From contig NZ_CP007509.1 in NCBI RefSeq assembly GCF_000661915.1, positions 2,683,501 through 2,747,500 on the forward strand: a stretch of 64,000 nt of DNA. Reading direction: 5' to 3'. Numbering within the stretch: position 1 is the stretch's first letter; every line of letters starts with the position of its first letter. A program made the translations under genes and the position numbers. This stretch comes from Stutzerimonas decontaminans (GTDB lineage: Bacteria; Pseudomonadota; Gammaproteobacteria; Pseudomonadales; Pseudomonadaceae). Under the pieces are notes generated by a model, which had not been told where the DNA came from, searched no databases, and saw only the letters and a list, made by a program, of their open reading frames with translations. This document shows, in pieces, positions 39,477 through 50,340 of the stretch.

Positions 39477-39503
39477 TTATCGGCGCCGTTTGGGTTGGCT
39501 TTA
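39477..39503 (-). promoter_or_regulatory. fliC: FliA (sigma-28) promoter of fliC
   Basis: On the minus strand TAAA-N15-GCCGATAA matches the sigma-28 consensus at every base of both boxes. It lies 98 bp before the start codon. Confidence 0.9.
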
Positions 39504-39691
39504 GGGCAGATTCGAACTTTTTCGTGAGCCCGGTACCGTTCCAACGCTACGCCAGCACATCCAGACTGCGGACTTGCTTGACCAGCTTTTCGGGTGGAGG
39601 CGGGAAAACTTTAGGAGGATGACCGAAGCGGCCTCAGAGGAGCAGTGAGCGAAGGAAGATTCGTAGGATGTTGTTGGGCTTTGGGTGACCC

Positions 39692-39754
39692 CATCGCGGC
39701 CAAGGCCGCTCCCAGGGGTTTGGTGACACATTTGGGAGCGGGTTTGCCGGCGAG
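39692..39754. repeat. REP-type pair (REPIN-like) between fliC and ligA
   Basis: Two related units of about 22 bp, CGCGGCCAAGGCCGCTCCCA (39695-39714) and its inverted relative, beginning TGGGAGCGGG at 39733, face each other around 18 bp. Each unit can fold on itself, and the second carries changes in the palindrome. The sequence resembles pseudomonad REP elements. Confidence 0.65.
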
Positions 39755-39779
39755 GCTCGCTGGAATGAGCTGTCATGCG

Positions 39780-42370
<2,591 letters not shown>

Positions 42371-42436
42371 CTACAGCGCTCTGCGCAGCGAGGCGGCAGA
42401 CAAGACAAATGAAAGGAGCCTGCCCCCAACAAACGC

Positions 42437-42458
42437 AAAACCGGGCGCGAGGCCCGGT
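42437..42458 (-). terminator. Rho-independent terminator of zipA
   Basis: CCGGGC (42441-42446) pairs with GCCCGG (42452-42457), followed by TTTTGCGTTT on the minus strand, 12 bp past the zipA stop. Confidence 0.8.
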
Positions 42459-42469
42459 GCGGTGAAGTA

Positions 42470-43291
42470 TCAACGTTGCTTGATGGTCATCTGCCGACGT
42501 TCGAACTCGACGATGCGCTGGCGGTAGTGCTCGATGGTCTGGGCGGTCAGCACGCTGCGCTGGTCATCCTTCAGCTCGCCGTTGAGCTCCTGGGACAGCT
42601 TGCGCGCGGCGGCAACCATGACGTCAAAGGCCTGTTTGGGATGACGAGGGCCGGGCAAGCCGAGGAAGAAACTCACTGCCGGCGTGGTGAAGTGATCGAT
42701 ATCGTCCAGGTCGAAGGTGCCGGGCTTGACCGCATTGGCCATGGAGAACAGCACCTCGCCGTTACCGGCCATGCTCTCATGGCGGTGGAAGATATCCATC
42801 TCACCGAAGCGCAGGCCGCTTTCAAGAATATTCTGTAGCAGCGCGGGACCACGGAAACCGTGAGGATCACGGCAAATGACGTTGATGACGAGTACTTCCT
42901 CGACGGGCGCCAGTTCCTTCTGCGACTGATCTTTCTCGTCCTCGTCGTCACCAACAACCGGATCGAGCAACGTCGGCACGGGCTCGTCGGTATTGAGCTG
43001 AAGATCGCCCTGGAACGGCTCGTCCTGCCGACGCTTCTTGCCGGATTCGCGGGCGCTCACGGGCGGCATGCCCCCTTCATCCAGGGAAGGCTCATGATCG
43101 CGATTCACCACGCGAGCCGGGCCAAGCAGTTCCGGGGAATCGTCGGCATCGGGAAGGTTGGAGAGGCTGCGGTCCAGCTTGAATTTCAGCTTGCCCTTGG
43201 CACCACGCATGCGCCGCCAGCCGTCGAACAATATGCCGGCGATGACAATGATGCCGATGACGATCAGCCACTCGCGCAGACCGATATCCAT
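42470..43291 (-). CDS. zipA: Cell division protein ZipA
   Basis: A 273-residue inner-membrane protein that tethers FtsZ to the membrane. It has an N-terminal transmembrane helix (about residues 5-24; N-out), a charged Pro/Asp/Glu-rich linker (about 40-130) and a C-terminal FtsZ-binding domain (about 135-270; [55 protein letters not shown]). AGAGG lies about 11 bp before the ATG. It sits between smc and ligA, the usual gammaproteobacterial order, and ends at its own terminator. Confidence 0.95.
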   Translation of the reverse strand: MDIGLREWLIVIGIIVIAGILFDGWRRMRGAKGKLKFKLDRSLSNLPDADDSPELLGPARVVNRDHEPSLDEGGMPPVSARESGKKRRQDEPFQGDLQLNTDEPVPTLLDPVVGDDEDEKDQSQKELAPVEEVLVINVICRDPHGFRGPALLQNILESGLRFGEMDIFHRHESMAGNGEVLFSMANAVKPGTFDLDDIDHFTTPAVSFFLGLPGPRHPKQAFDVMVAAARKLSQELNGELKDDQRSVLTAQTIEHYRQRIVEFERRQMTIKQR

Positions 43292-43472
43292 TAATGCTTT
43301 AACCTCTGAATTCGATGATAAAGACGCAACGAACGGTCACTTGGGGCCGCTTCAAGCGCATCGCAAAAATTGTGCTCTAAGCTAGCACGACGAACGGTAA
43401 CTTTGCACCGTGCGGTAGTTCTCTTTTTATGGCCTTCCTTGTATCAAAAATGCTCAAACACGCGGCTTAATC

Positions 43473-46400
43473 CTAGGCTTCGGCGAGTGCCACGGCCTGT
43501 TCGACATCGACTGCCACCAGTCGCGAGCAGCCCGGTTCGTGCATGGTTACACCCATCAGTTGGTCCGCCATTTCCATGGCGATCTTGTTGTGAGTGATGT
43601 AGATGAACTGCACTTTCTCCGACATCTCCTTCACCAGCCGCGCGTAACGACCGACATTCGCATCATCCAGCGGCGCATCGACTTCATCGAGCATGCAGAA
43701 CGGTGCGGGATTGAGCTGGAAGATGGCAAATACCAGTGCCAGCGCCGTCAATGCCTTTTCACCACCGGAAAGCAGGTGAATGGTGCTGTTCTTCTTTCCG
43801 GGCGGGCGCGCCATGATCGCCACCCCGGTATCGAGTAAATCTTCTCCGGTAAGTTCCAGATAAGCATTGCCGCCGCCGAAGACTTTCGGGAAAAGCGCCT
43901 GCAGGCCGCTGTTGATCTGGTCGAAGGTCTCCTTGAAGCGATTGCGGGTTTCCCGGTCAATCTTGCGGATGACGTTTTCCAAGGTATCCAGCGCCTCGAC
44001 GAGGTCGTCATTCTGCGCATCGAGATAGCGTTTGCGTTCCGATTGCTGCTGGTATTCGTCGATCGCGGCCAAGTTGATCGGTCCGAGGCGCTGAATGCGC
44101 TGGGCAAGGCGTTCCAGTTCGGCTTCCCAGCCCTGCTCGCTGGCGTCGGCCGGGAGTGTGGCCAATACGCCGTGCAGGTCGTAGCCATCCTCGTGAAGCT
44201 GATCCTGCAGCGCCTTGCGTCGGACGCTCAGCCCCTGCCAGTCCAGTCGCTGTTGTTCCAGTTGACCGCGCAGCAGCTGCGCCTGCTGCTCGGCCTGAGT
44301 GCGCCGCTTTTCCGCATCACGCAACTCGCGATCAGCATCTTCCAGCGCCAGCCGCGCGTGCTTGAGTTCCTCTTCGACGCCCATCCGGCGTTCCAGCAGT
44401 TCCTCGAGCTTCATGCGCAGCTCTTCCAGCGGCGCCTCGCCCTCCTCCAGATTCAGCGTAAGCTGCTCGCGGCGCTCGACGGCCCGCTCGAACTGCTGTT
44501 CTAGGCGTTCCAGCGCCTGGCGGGTGGACTCGTATTGTGCCCTGAGCGAACCAACCCGTAGCGCCAGCTGGTGTGCATGATCCTTTTGCTGTCGCGCATC
44601 CTGCCGAATACGGTCCAGACGCTCGCGTATGCCGTCGCGGCTGGCTAGGAGCGACTCGCGCTGCTCGGTGTCGGCGGCCATCGCATCCAGTGCTTCCTGC
44701 AACTGCAGACGCGCTTCACCCAACTGCTCGGTCTCGATCTCGCGCTGTTCCTGCTGTTCGGCAAGTTCTTCATCCAGGCGCTGGCGGCGCAACGCAAGTT
44801 GCTCGAGGCGAGCCTGTCCGGCAGATAGCTGAGCCTTGAGATCACTCTGGCTACGCGCCTCTTCCTGCTGTCGACGACGCTGCTGCTCGCGCTCGTCTTC
44901 GAGACGGGACTGATCCCCGCGTAACCCGGAAATACGCTCTTCAACCAACGCCAAGGCTGCTTCGCGTTCGTCGCGCTCGGCCAATAGCCGCTCCAGTTCC
45001 TGGCTGCGTGCAAGCACACCCGATTCCGCCTCACTGGCACGGCGCACCCGCAGAAAATGCAGGCCGACCCAATAGCCGTCACGACTGATCACGCTTTCGT
45101 TTTCGCCGAGCGTTGCGCGTGCGGCCAGTGCCTGGTCCAGCGATTCGACAGGACGCACGCGACCCAGCCACGGCGAAAGATCCATCTGTGACTCGACCAG
45201 ATTGAGCAAGCTGCCGGCGTGGCGCACATCACCTTTGCGCAGGCTGGCCAGGCGTAGATCGCCCTGCTCGAATCCACCGAGGTCGATCGCGGCGAAGTCC
45301 TCCAGCAGCACGGCATGCAGGTCGCTGCCGAGCACGGTTTCCACTGCCAGCTCCCAACCCGGCTCGACTCGCAACCCTTCGGCGAGGCGCGGGCGTTGCT
45401 CGAGGCCCTGTTCCCGTAACCATTCAGCGACGCCCTTGCCCGGATCCATCGCCGCCTGTTGCAAGGCTTCCAGCGAGGCGATGCGGCCATTCAGGCGTTG
45501 CAGTTCACCTTGCATCTGTTGCTGGGTTCGGGTCGCCAGCTGCAACTCTTCACGCAGCTGCTCAAGACGTTCATTGAGGGCTTCGCCGGCCGCGGCGAGC
45601 GCTTCGAGATCGAGCTCGCTGGCGGCAAGCTGCTCGCCAAGCTCAAGGATCGCGACATCCTCCGGATCGGCCGCAAGGAGAGCGCGCTCGTCATCCAGGC
45701 GACGCTGGCGTTCGGCCAGGCGTTCCAGGCTCTGCTCCAGCTGTTGAATCCGCGATTGCTGTACTTCGGCAGCGCGGCGTGGCTCGGCGCTTTGCTGATT
45801 GAAGCGTTCCCACTGCTCCTGCCAGGCCTGCATGGCCGACTCCGCCTCTTCCAGCTGTGCGGCGGACTCCTCGGCGGCGGCGCTGGACAGCTCCTGCTCG
45901 GGCTCGAGCATGGCCATCTCCTCGCCGAGCGTGGCGAGCAGGGTGCGATCGTGACCGAGGTGCGACTCGGTTTCCAGGCGCGCCTGCTCTGCCTCACGCA
46001 GGTCATCCTGCAACTGGCGCAAGCGCTGCTGACCATGCTGGATGCTCTGTTCGACACGAGCAATGTCGCCGCCAACCGAGTAGAAACGGCCCTGCACCTG
46101 ATTGAAACGCTCGGACAGCTCATGATGGCCGTCACGCAGCCGCTCGATGCTCGCATCGGCGCTGCGCTGCTCGGCCACCAATGCCTCGAACGCCACTTCC
46201 TGGTCGCCGATGACCTGCTCACGCTGGCCGACCTGTTCGTTCAAGGCCTGCCAGCGCAGTGCCGAAAGCTGCGCCTTGAGCTGACGTTCCTCGGCCTTGT
46301 ATTCCTGATACTTTTCCGCCGACTGCGCCTGGCGGTGCAAACGCTCGAGCTGGCGCTCCAGCTCTTCGCGCAGATCGGTCAGGCGGGCCAGGTTCTCGTG

Positions 46401-46961
46401 CGTACGACGAATGCGGTTCTCGGTCTCGCGGCGGCGCTCCTTGTACTTGGAGATGCCGGCGGCTTCCTCGATGAAGTTGCGCAGGTCCTCAGGCTTTGCC
46501 TCGATCAGCTTGGAGATCATCCCCTGTTCGATGATCGAGTAGCTGCGCGGTCCGAGGCCGGTGCCGAGGAAGATGTCGGTGATATCGCGGCGCCGGCATT
46601 TCACACCGTTGAGGAAGTAGGTGTTCTGCGAATCGCGGGTCACGCGACGGCGGATGGATATCTCCGCGAATGCCGCGTACTCGCCGGTCAACGTGCCATC
46701 GGAGTTATCGAAGATCAGCTCGATGCTGGCCTGGGTTACCGGCTTGCGCGTGTTCGAGCCGTTGAAGATGACGTCGGTCATCGACTCGCCACGCAGGTTC
46801 TTCGCCGAGCTTTCGCCCATTACCCAGCGCACGGCGTCGATAATGTTGGATTTGCCGCAGCCGTTCGGACCGACCACCGCCGCCATGTTGCTCGGGAAGC
46901 TGACCGTGGTGGGATCGACGAAGGATTTGAAGCCGGCGAGTTTGATGCTCTTCAGTCGCAT
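43473..46961 (-). CDS. smc: Chromosome segregation protein SMC
   Basis: A 1162-residue condensin ATPase. The N-terminal half-site has Walker A GPNGCGKSNI (about residues 32-41) and the C-terminal half has the signature LSGGEKALTALAL and Walker B FCMLDEVDAPLDDANV. Between them are two long coiled coils rich in Glu/Gln/Arg/Leu, broken by a hinge domain (about 500-640). The length and order are those of a full bacterial SMC. AAGGA precedes the ATG by 8 bp. It forms a complex with ScpA/ScpB, not encoded here, and is followed by zipA and ligA. Confidence 0.97.
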   Translation of the reverse strand: MRLKSIKLAGFKSFVDPTTVSFPSNMAAVVGPNGCGKSNIIDAVRWVMGESSAKNLRGESMTDVIFNGSNTRKPVTQASIELIFDNSDGTLTGEYAAFAEISIRRRVTRDSQNTYFLNGVKCRRRDITDIFLGTGLGPRSYSIIEQGMISKLIEAKPEDLRNFIEEAAGISKYKERRRETENRIRRTHENLARLTDLREELERQLERLHRQAQSAEKYQEYKAEERQLKAQLSALRWQALNEQVGQREQVIGDQEVAFEALVAEQRSADASIERLRDGHHELSERFNQVQGRFYSVGGDIARVEQSIQHGQQRLRQLQDDLREAEQARLETESHLGHDRTLLATLGEEMAMLEPEQELSSAAAEESAAQLEEAESAMQAWQEQWERFNQQSAEPRRAAEVQQSRIQQLEQSLERLAERQRRLDDERALLAADPEDVAILELGEQLAASELDLEALAAAGEALNERLEQLREELQLATRTQQQMQGELQRLNGRIASLEALQQAAMDPGKGVAEWLREQGLEQRPRLAEGLRVEPGWELAVETVLGSDLHAVLLEDFAAIDLGGFEQGDLRLASLRKGDVRHAGSLLNLVESQMDLSPWLGRVRPVESLDQALAARATLGENESVISRDGYWVGLHFLRVRRASEAESGVLARSQELERLLAERDEREAALALVEERISGLRGDQSRLEDEREQQRRRQQEEARSQSDLKAQLSAGQARLEQLALRRQRLDEELAEQQEQREIETEQLGEARLQLQEALDAMAADTEQRESLLASRDGIRERLDRIRQDARQQKDHAHQLALRVGSLRAQYESTRQALERLEQQFERAVERREQLTLNLEEGEAPLEELRMKLEELLERRMGVEEELKHARLALEDADRELRDAEKRRTQAEQQAQLLRGQLEQQRLDWQGLSVRRKALQDQLHEDGYDLHGVLATLPADASEQGWEAELERLAQRIQRLGPINLAAIDEYQQQSERKRYLDAQNDDLVEALDTLENVIRKIDRETRNRFKETFDQINSGLQALFPKVFGGGNAYLELTGEDLLDTGVAIMARPPGKKNSTIHLLSGGEKALTALALVFAIFQLNPAPFCMLDEVDAPLDDANVGRYARLVKEMSEKVQFIYITHNKIAMEMADQLMGVTMHEPGCSRLVAVDVEQAVALAEA

Positions 46962-47186
46962 GCAGCCAATCCTTGGCGGTCAGCGTGGGAACGAACAAGC
47001 GGGGTCGCCGTGAACATCGGAAATCCTGGCATGGAATGGGTGCTGGCAAGAAGCCAGGGAGTTTATCACGCAGCCTGGCCCTGCTCGCAGCGCGGCGGCG
47101 CACATAACCGCTGCGATGCAGCAAGCAAGGGCGACCCGATGGCAATGGAACTGAAGAGAGGTTCTATCGAGAGACGGCGACTACGT

Positions 47187-48182
47187 CTAACCGCCGGTCA
47201 TGCTCATGAAACGCACCACCTGCACCTGTTCGTCGGTGCGGAAATGATGTTTTTCCGGCTTGAGCTGCAGCGCATTCACCAGAGCATTGCGCAGGCGCTC
47301 ACTGTCGCCCGGATGACGCCGCATCAGGCTTTTCAGGTCCAATGCACCCTCATGCCCCAGGCAGAGCACCAGCTTACCCTCGGCAGTCACGCGCACACGG
47401 TTGCAGCTGCCGCAGAAATTATTGCTATGCGGCGAGATAAAGCCGATCTGCGTTTCGCTGCCTGCCACTTGCCAGTAACGCGACGGGCCGCCAGTAGCAT
47501 GGCTGCTGCGTACCAGCGTGTGCCGCGCCTCGATCCGTTCGCGCACTTCGTCGCTTGAGCAGAAGGTGATCTGGCGCTGATGACTGGACACGCTACCTAG
47601 CGGCATCTCTTCAATGAAGCTGATATCCAGGCCGCGCTCGATGGCGAAATCCACCAGATCGAGGATCTCGTCGTCGTTGCGACCCTTCTGCACCACGCTA
47701 TTGAGCTTGATCCGCTTGAAGCCCGCACTACGCGCAGCCTCGATGCCTTCGAGGACCTGATCCAACCGGTCGCGACGGGTCAGTTCGGCAAAGCGATCGC
47801 GCTTGAGTGAATCGAGGCTGATGTTGAGACGCTTCACGCCAGCGGCATGCAGCGCCGGCGCCAGGCTCGGCAGCTGCGAGCCGTTGGTGGTAATGGCCAG
47901 GTCTTCCAGTTCTTTGCGCGCACCCAAACGCTCCAGCAAGCCGGTCAGACCCTTGCGTACCAGCGGCTCACCACCTGTCACACGAATGCGTTTGACGCCG
48001 AGGCTGATGAACGCATCGGCTACGGCATAGAGCTCTTCGAGGGTAAGAATCTGCGCACGCGGCGCGAAAACCATGTCTTCGCTCATGCAGTAGGTGCAGC
48101 GGAAATCGCAGCGATCGGTTACCGACAATCTCAGGTAGATGATGCGCCGGCCGAATGGGTCGACCAACTGGGAATCGGGCAT
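47187..48182 (-). CDS. moaA: GTP 3',8-cyclase MoaA (molybdenum cofactor)
   Basis: A 331-residue radical SAM enzyme that starts molybdopterin synthesis from GTP with MoaC. It has the N-terminal cluster motif CDFRCTYC, the C-terminal cluster CGSCNRVRVTAEGKLVLCLG and the essential C-terminal Gly-Gly (ending MTGG). The ATG at 48182 has GGAG 6 bp upstream; an in-frame TTG at 48194 is less likely. It is alone here, without other mo genes. It is divergent from the potassium channel gene. Confidence 0.95.
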   Translation of the reverse strand: MPDSQLVDPFGRRIIYLRLSVTDRCDFRCTYCMSEDMVFAPRAQILTLEELYAVADAFISLGVKRIRVTGGEPLVRKGLTGLLERLGARKELEDLAITTNGSQLPSLAPALHAAGVKRLNISLDSLKRDRFAELTRRDRLDQVLEGIEAARSAGFKRIKLNSVVQKGRNDDEILDLVDFAIERGLDISFIEEMPLGSVSSHQRQITFCSSDEVRERIEARHTLVRSSHATGGPSRYWQVAGSETQIGFISPHSNNFCGSCNRVRVTAEGKLVLCLGHEGALDLKSLMRRHPGDSERLRNALVNALQLKPEKHHFRTDEQVQVVRFMSMTGG

Positions 48183-48353
48183 TGCACTCTCCAACTGCTG
48201 GCTGCGCCTGTGTTCAGACTATGCGCTAACTGTGATTCAGGCAAAGTGACGTTACCAACGGCATGCGGTCCGGGCAGCAGACGACATGCAGCCGGGCAGC
48301 CGCGGTGCTTTAATGGCCCGCTTTGGCAGCACTCATGTGAGAGACCACGGCGA

Positions 48354-49205
48354 ATGGATAACGATTCCCTGAAGACGATGAGCTGGCGCGAACGGCTATA
48401 CGTCATCATCTTTTTCACCAATACCCCGGCCGGCAAGCGCTTCGATACCTGGCTGCTGGTCATCATCCTGGCCAGTCTGGTGGTGGTGATGTTCGACAGC
48501 ATCGCCTCGTTCAATGAGCGCCACGGCGAGCTGCTGACCAATCTGGAGTGGGCCTTCACGGCGATCTTCGCCGTGGAATATCTGGTGCGCATCTACACGC
48601 ACCCCGAGCCGCGCAAGTACATCTTCAGCTTCTACGGGGCGGTCGATCTTCTGTCGGTGCTGCCGGCTTTCATTGCCCTGCTGTTTCCGGATGCGCAGTA
48701 CCTGCTGGTGGTGCGCATCGTCCGCATGCTGCGGATATTCCGTGTACTCAAGCTCACGCCCTACCTGAGCCAGGCGAATTTCCTGCTGGTGGCGCTGCAG
48801 GGCAGCCGACAGAAGATCATCGTCTTCCTGCTCAGCGTTACCACGCTGATCATCGTCTACGGCACGCTTATGTACGTGATCGAGGGGCCCTCCAACGGCT
48901 TCACCAGCATCCCGATGAGCATCTACTGGGCGGTGGTCACGCTGACTACGGTCGGCTTCGGCGACATCGTCCCGCACACGCCGCTGGGCAAGGCGCTGGC
49001 GACAGTGGTGATGATCACCGGTTATTCGATCATCGCCGTGCCGACCGGCATTTTTACCGCCGAGCTGGCCAACGCCATGCGCCAGGATAGCCTGCGCCAC
49101 GCCTGCCCGACTTGCGACAAGCTCACCCACGAGCCGAACGCCGCATTCTGTAGCCGTTGCGGCACGCAGCTGTTCGAGCGCCCTGACCGCGGCGCACCGA
49201 CCTGA
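48354..49205 (+). CDS. Voltage-gated potassium channel with a C-terminal zinc ribbon
   Basis: A 283-residue Kv-type channel with six transmembrane helices. The voltage sensor S4 has regularly spaced positive residues (Arg121, 124, 127, 130 and Lys133 in VVRIVRMLRIFRVLK). The selectivity filter is TTVGFGD (198-204), with Phe where many channels have Tyr. After S6 the tail carries CPTCDKLTHEPNAAFCSRCG, a four-cysteine zinc ribbon (Cys251, 254, 266, 269). The open frame runs back over moaA's antisense, but the ATG at 48354 begins the homologous part; its ribosome site is weak. Confidence 0.88.
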   Translation: MDNDSLKTMSWRERLYVIIFFTNTPAGKRFDTWLLVIILASLVVVMFDSIASFNERHGELLTNLEWAFTAIFAVEYLVRIYTHPEPRKYIFSFYGAVDLLSVLPAFIALLFPDAQYLLVVRIVRMLRIFRVLKLTPYLSQANFLLVALQGSRQKIIVFLLSVTTLIIVYGTLMYVIEGPSNGFTSIPMSIYWAVVTLTTVGFGDIVPHTPLGKALATVVMITGYSIIAVPTGIFTAELANAMRQDSLRHACPTCDKLTHEPNAAFCSRCGTQLFERPDRGAPT

Positions 49206-49323
49206 CGTAGCAGGCGCCGCCACCAGCGGCGCTCATCCGCTGCCGCTTCGCCCGCACCGACGAACTGCCCGGAAGCGGGACTGTCACATCCTCAGATTCG
49301 CATCAGGCAGGATGGAGACCGGC

Positions 49324-49737
49324 ATGCCCTTGCTCAAACTGCTGCACTTTGCCGCCCTGCTCTGCTGGTGCGGCTCGCTGCTCTATCTGCCGGCAATGAT
49401 CGCCGCGGGCACCAAGCGCAGCGATCAACTCTTCTACCGCGACCATGCCCACCTCACCCGCATGGTGTTCACCCTGATCAGCACGCCCGCTGCGCTGATC
49501 GCCATCGGCTCCGGTACAGCACTGTTCCTGCGCGACGGCACCCTGGCCGGCTGGCTGATCATGAAGGTGACGATGGTGACCGGCATGGCGCTCTGTCATG
49601 CGCTGTGCGGCGTTCTGGTCCTGCGCATCGAACGCGAGCCGGAGCGTGGCGTCACATACCAGTGCATGGCCCTGGGTGTGCTGGTCCCCGTGTTGATCGC
49701 CCTGACCCTCTGGCTGGTGCTTGCCAAACCCTTCTGA
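49324..49737 (+). CDS. CopD/HemJ-like small membrane protein
   Basis: A 137-residue protein with four hydrophobic helices. It has the pattern of the HemJ/CopD group: an early histidine (LLHFAALLCWCGSLLYLPAM), a conserved lysine in MKVTMVTGMALCHALCG, and a hydrophobic end. It could be a protoporphyrinogen oxidase (HemJ-type) or a copper-related membrane protein; the caa3 cluster next to it needs both heme and copper. I choose the ATG at 49324 because GGAG lies 6 bp upstream; the ATG at 49312 is also possible. Confidence 0.7.
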   Translation: MPLLKLLHFAALLCWCGSLLYLPAMIAAGTKRSDQLFYRDHAHLTRMVFTLISTPAALIAIGSGTALFLRDGTLAGWLIMKVTMVTGMALCHALCGVLVLRIEREPERGVTYQCMALGVLVPVLIALTLWLVLAKPF

Positions 49738-49839
49738 CTCAAGGAACGACAGCCTCGCATGACCAACTGCCCGGCCCGCCTCGACCCTTTCCACTCTGCC
49801 TGCCCTTGCCGGCCGTCCCTGGCAAGCCGTGACGAAGGC

Positions 49840-50319
49840 TCAGGGCGCCTGCTGACCGTCGATATCCACGCCGACGGCATGTTCGTAAACCAGCCGCCCG
49901 CCGAGAAAAGCCGCCAGCGAGATCAGCACGGCAGTCAGCAGCGAAAGATAGAGTCCCCACATGGCGTCGCCGTCGCCACGATCCATACCCTGGTAGCGCA
50001 ACAGCCAGTTCAGCGAAGCGAGCGAGAGCATCATCACGGCGAGAATTGCGTGGCACCAGGCGGTGATCTTGCGACGGATCTGCTGCACCGAAAGCAGATC
50101 GATCACGCCGGCGATGCTTGCGATCCAGCCGCCAATGGCGCCCACGCCGGAAAGCCAGAGGCCGGCCCGCCACCAGAATTCATCGAGCGTCCAGAAATAG
50201 GCGAGATCGGCAGGCACCAGGCCAATCAGCGCAGCAACGGGGAAATGGATCATCATCGGGTGCAGCGGGTGGCCGGCAATGGCGGCGTTACTGTTGATCG
50301 ACTCGCGTTCTGTGGCCAT
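49840..50319 (-). CDS. DUF2231 membrane protein
   Basis: A 159-residue protein with four transmembrane helices (about residues 22-40, 50-74, 85-106 and 122-142), matching DUF2231. It begins with GHPLHPMMIHFPVA, the family's His-rich N-terminal motif. Its start has GGGAGGG about 4 bp upstream. It lies head to head with coxB, whose GTG is only 21 bp away, and is opposed to the rest of the cluster. The function is not known. Confidence 0.82.
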   Translation of the reverse strand: MATERESINSNAAIAGHPLHPMMIHFPVAALIGLVPADLAYFWTLDEFWWRAGLWLSGVGAIGGWIASIAGVIDLLSVQQIRRKITAWCHAILAVMMLSLASLNWLLRYQGMDRGDGDAMWGLYLSLLTAVLISLAAFLGGRLVYEHAVGVDIDGQQAP

Positions 50320-50340
50320 CCGGCCCTCCCAGGCACTGAA

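Larger units (their letters stand above)
39379..39779. other. 401-bp gene-free region between fliC and ligA
   Basis: It holds the fliC FliA promoter (39477-39503), with a leader of about 90 nt, and a REP-type inverted pair (39692-39754) next to the ligA end. The short open frame seen on the minus strand (39501-39776) has no ribosome site and odd composition; I do not call it. Confidence 0.65.

Noticed and set aside
39501..39776. 91-codon minus-strand frame between fliC and ligA
   Set aside because: It overlaps the REP pair and lies next to the fliC promoter; no ribosome site, composition unlike real proteins.
45459..47558. 699-codon open frame antisense to smc
   Set aside because: Leu/Gln-rich mirror of the SMC coiled coil; no domain or start signal.
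49759..50340. N-terminal extension of the coxB frame back to an ATG at 49759
   Set aside because: The extension is antisense to the DUF2231 gene and would bury the lipoprotein signal peptide; the GTG at 50341 explains the protein.
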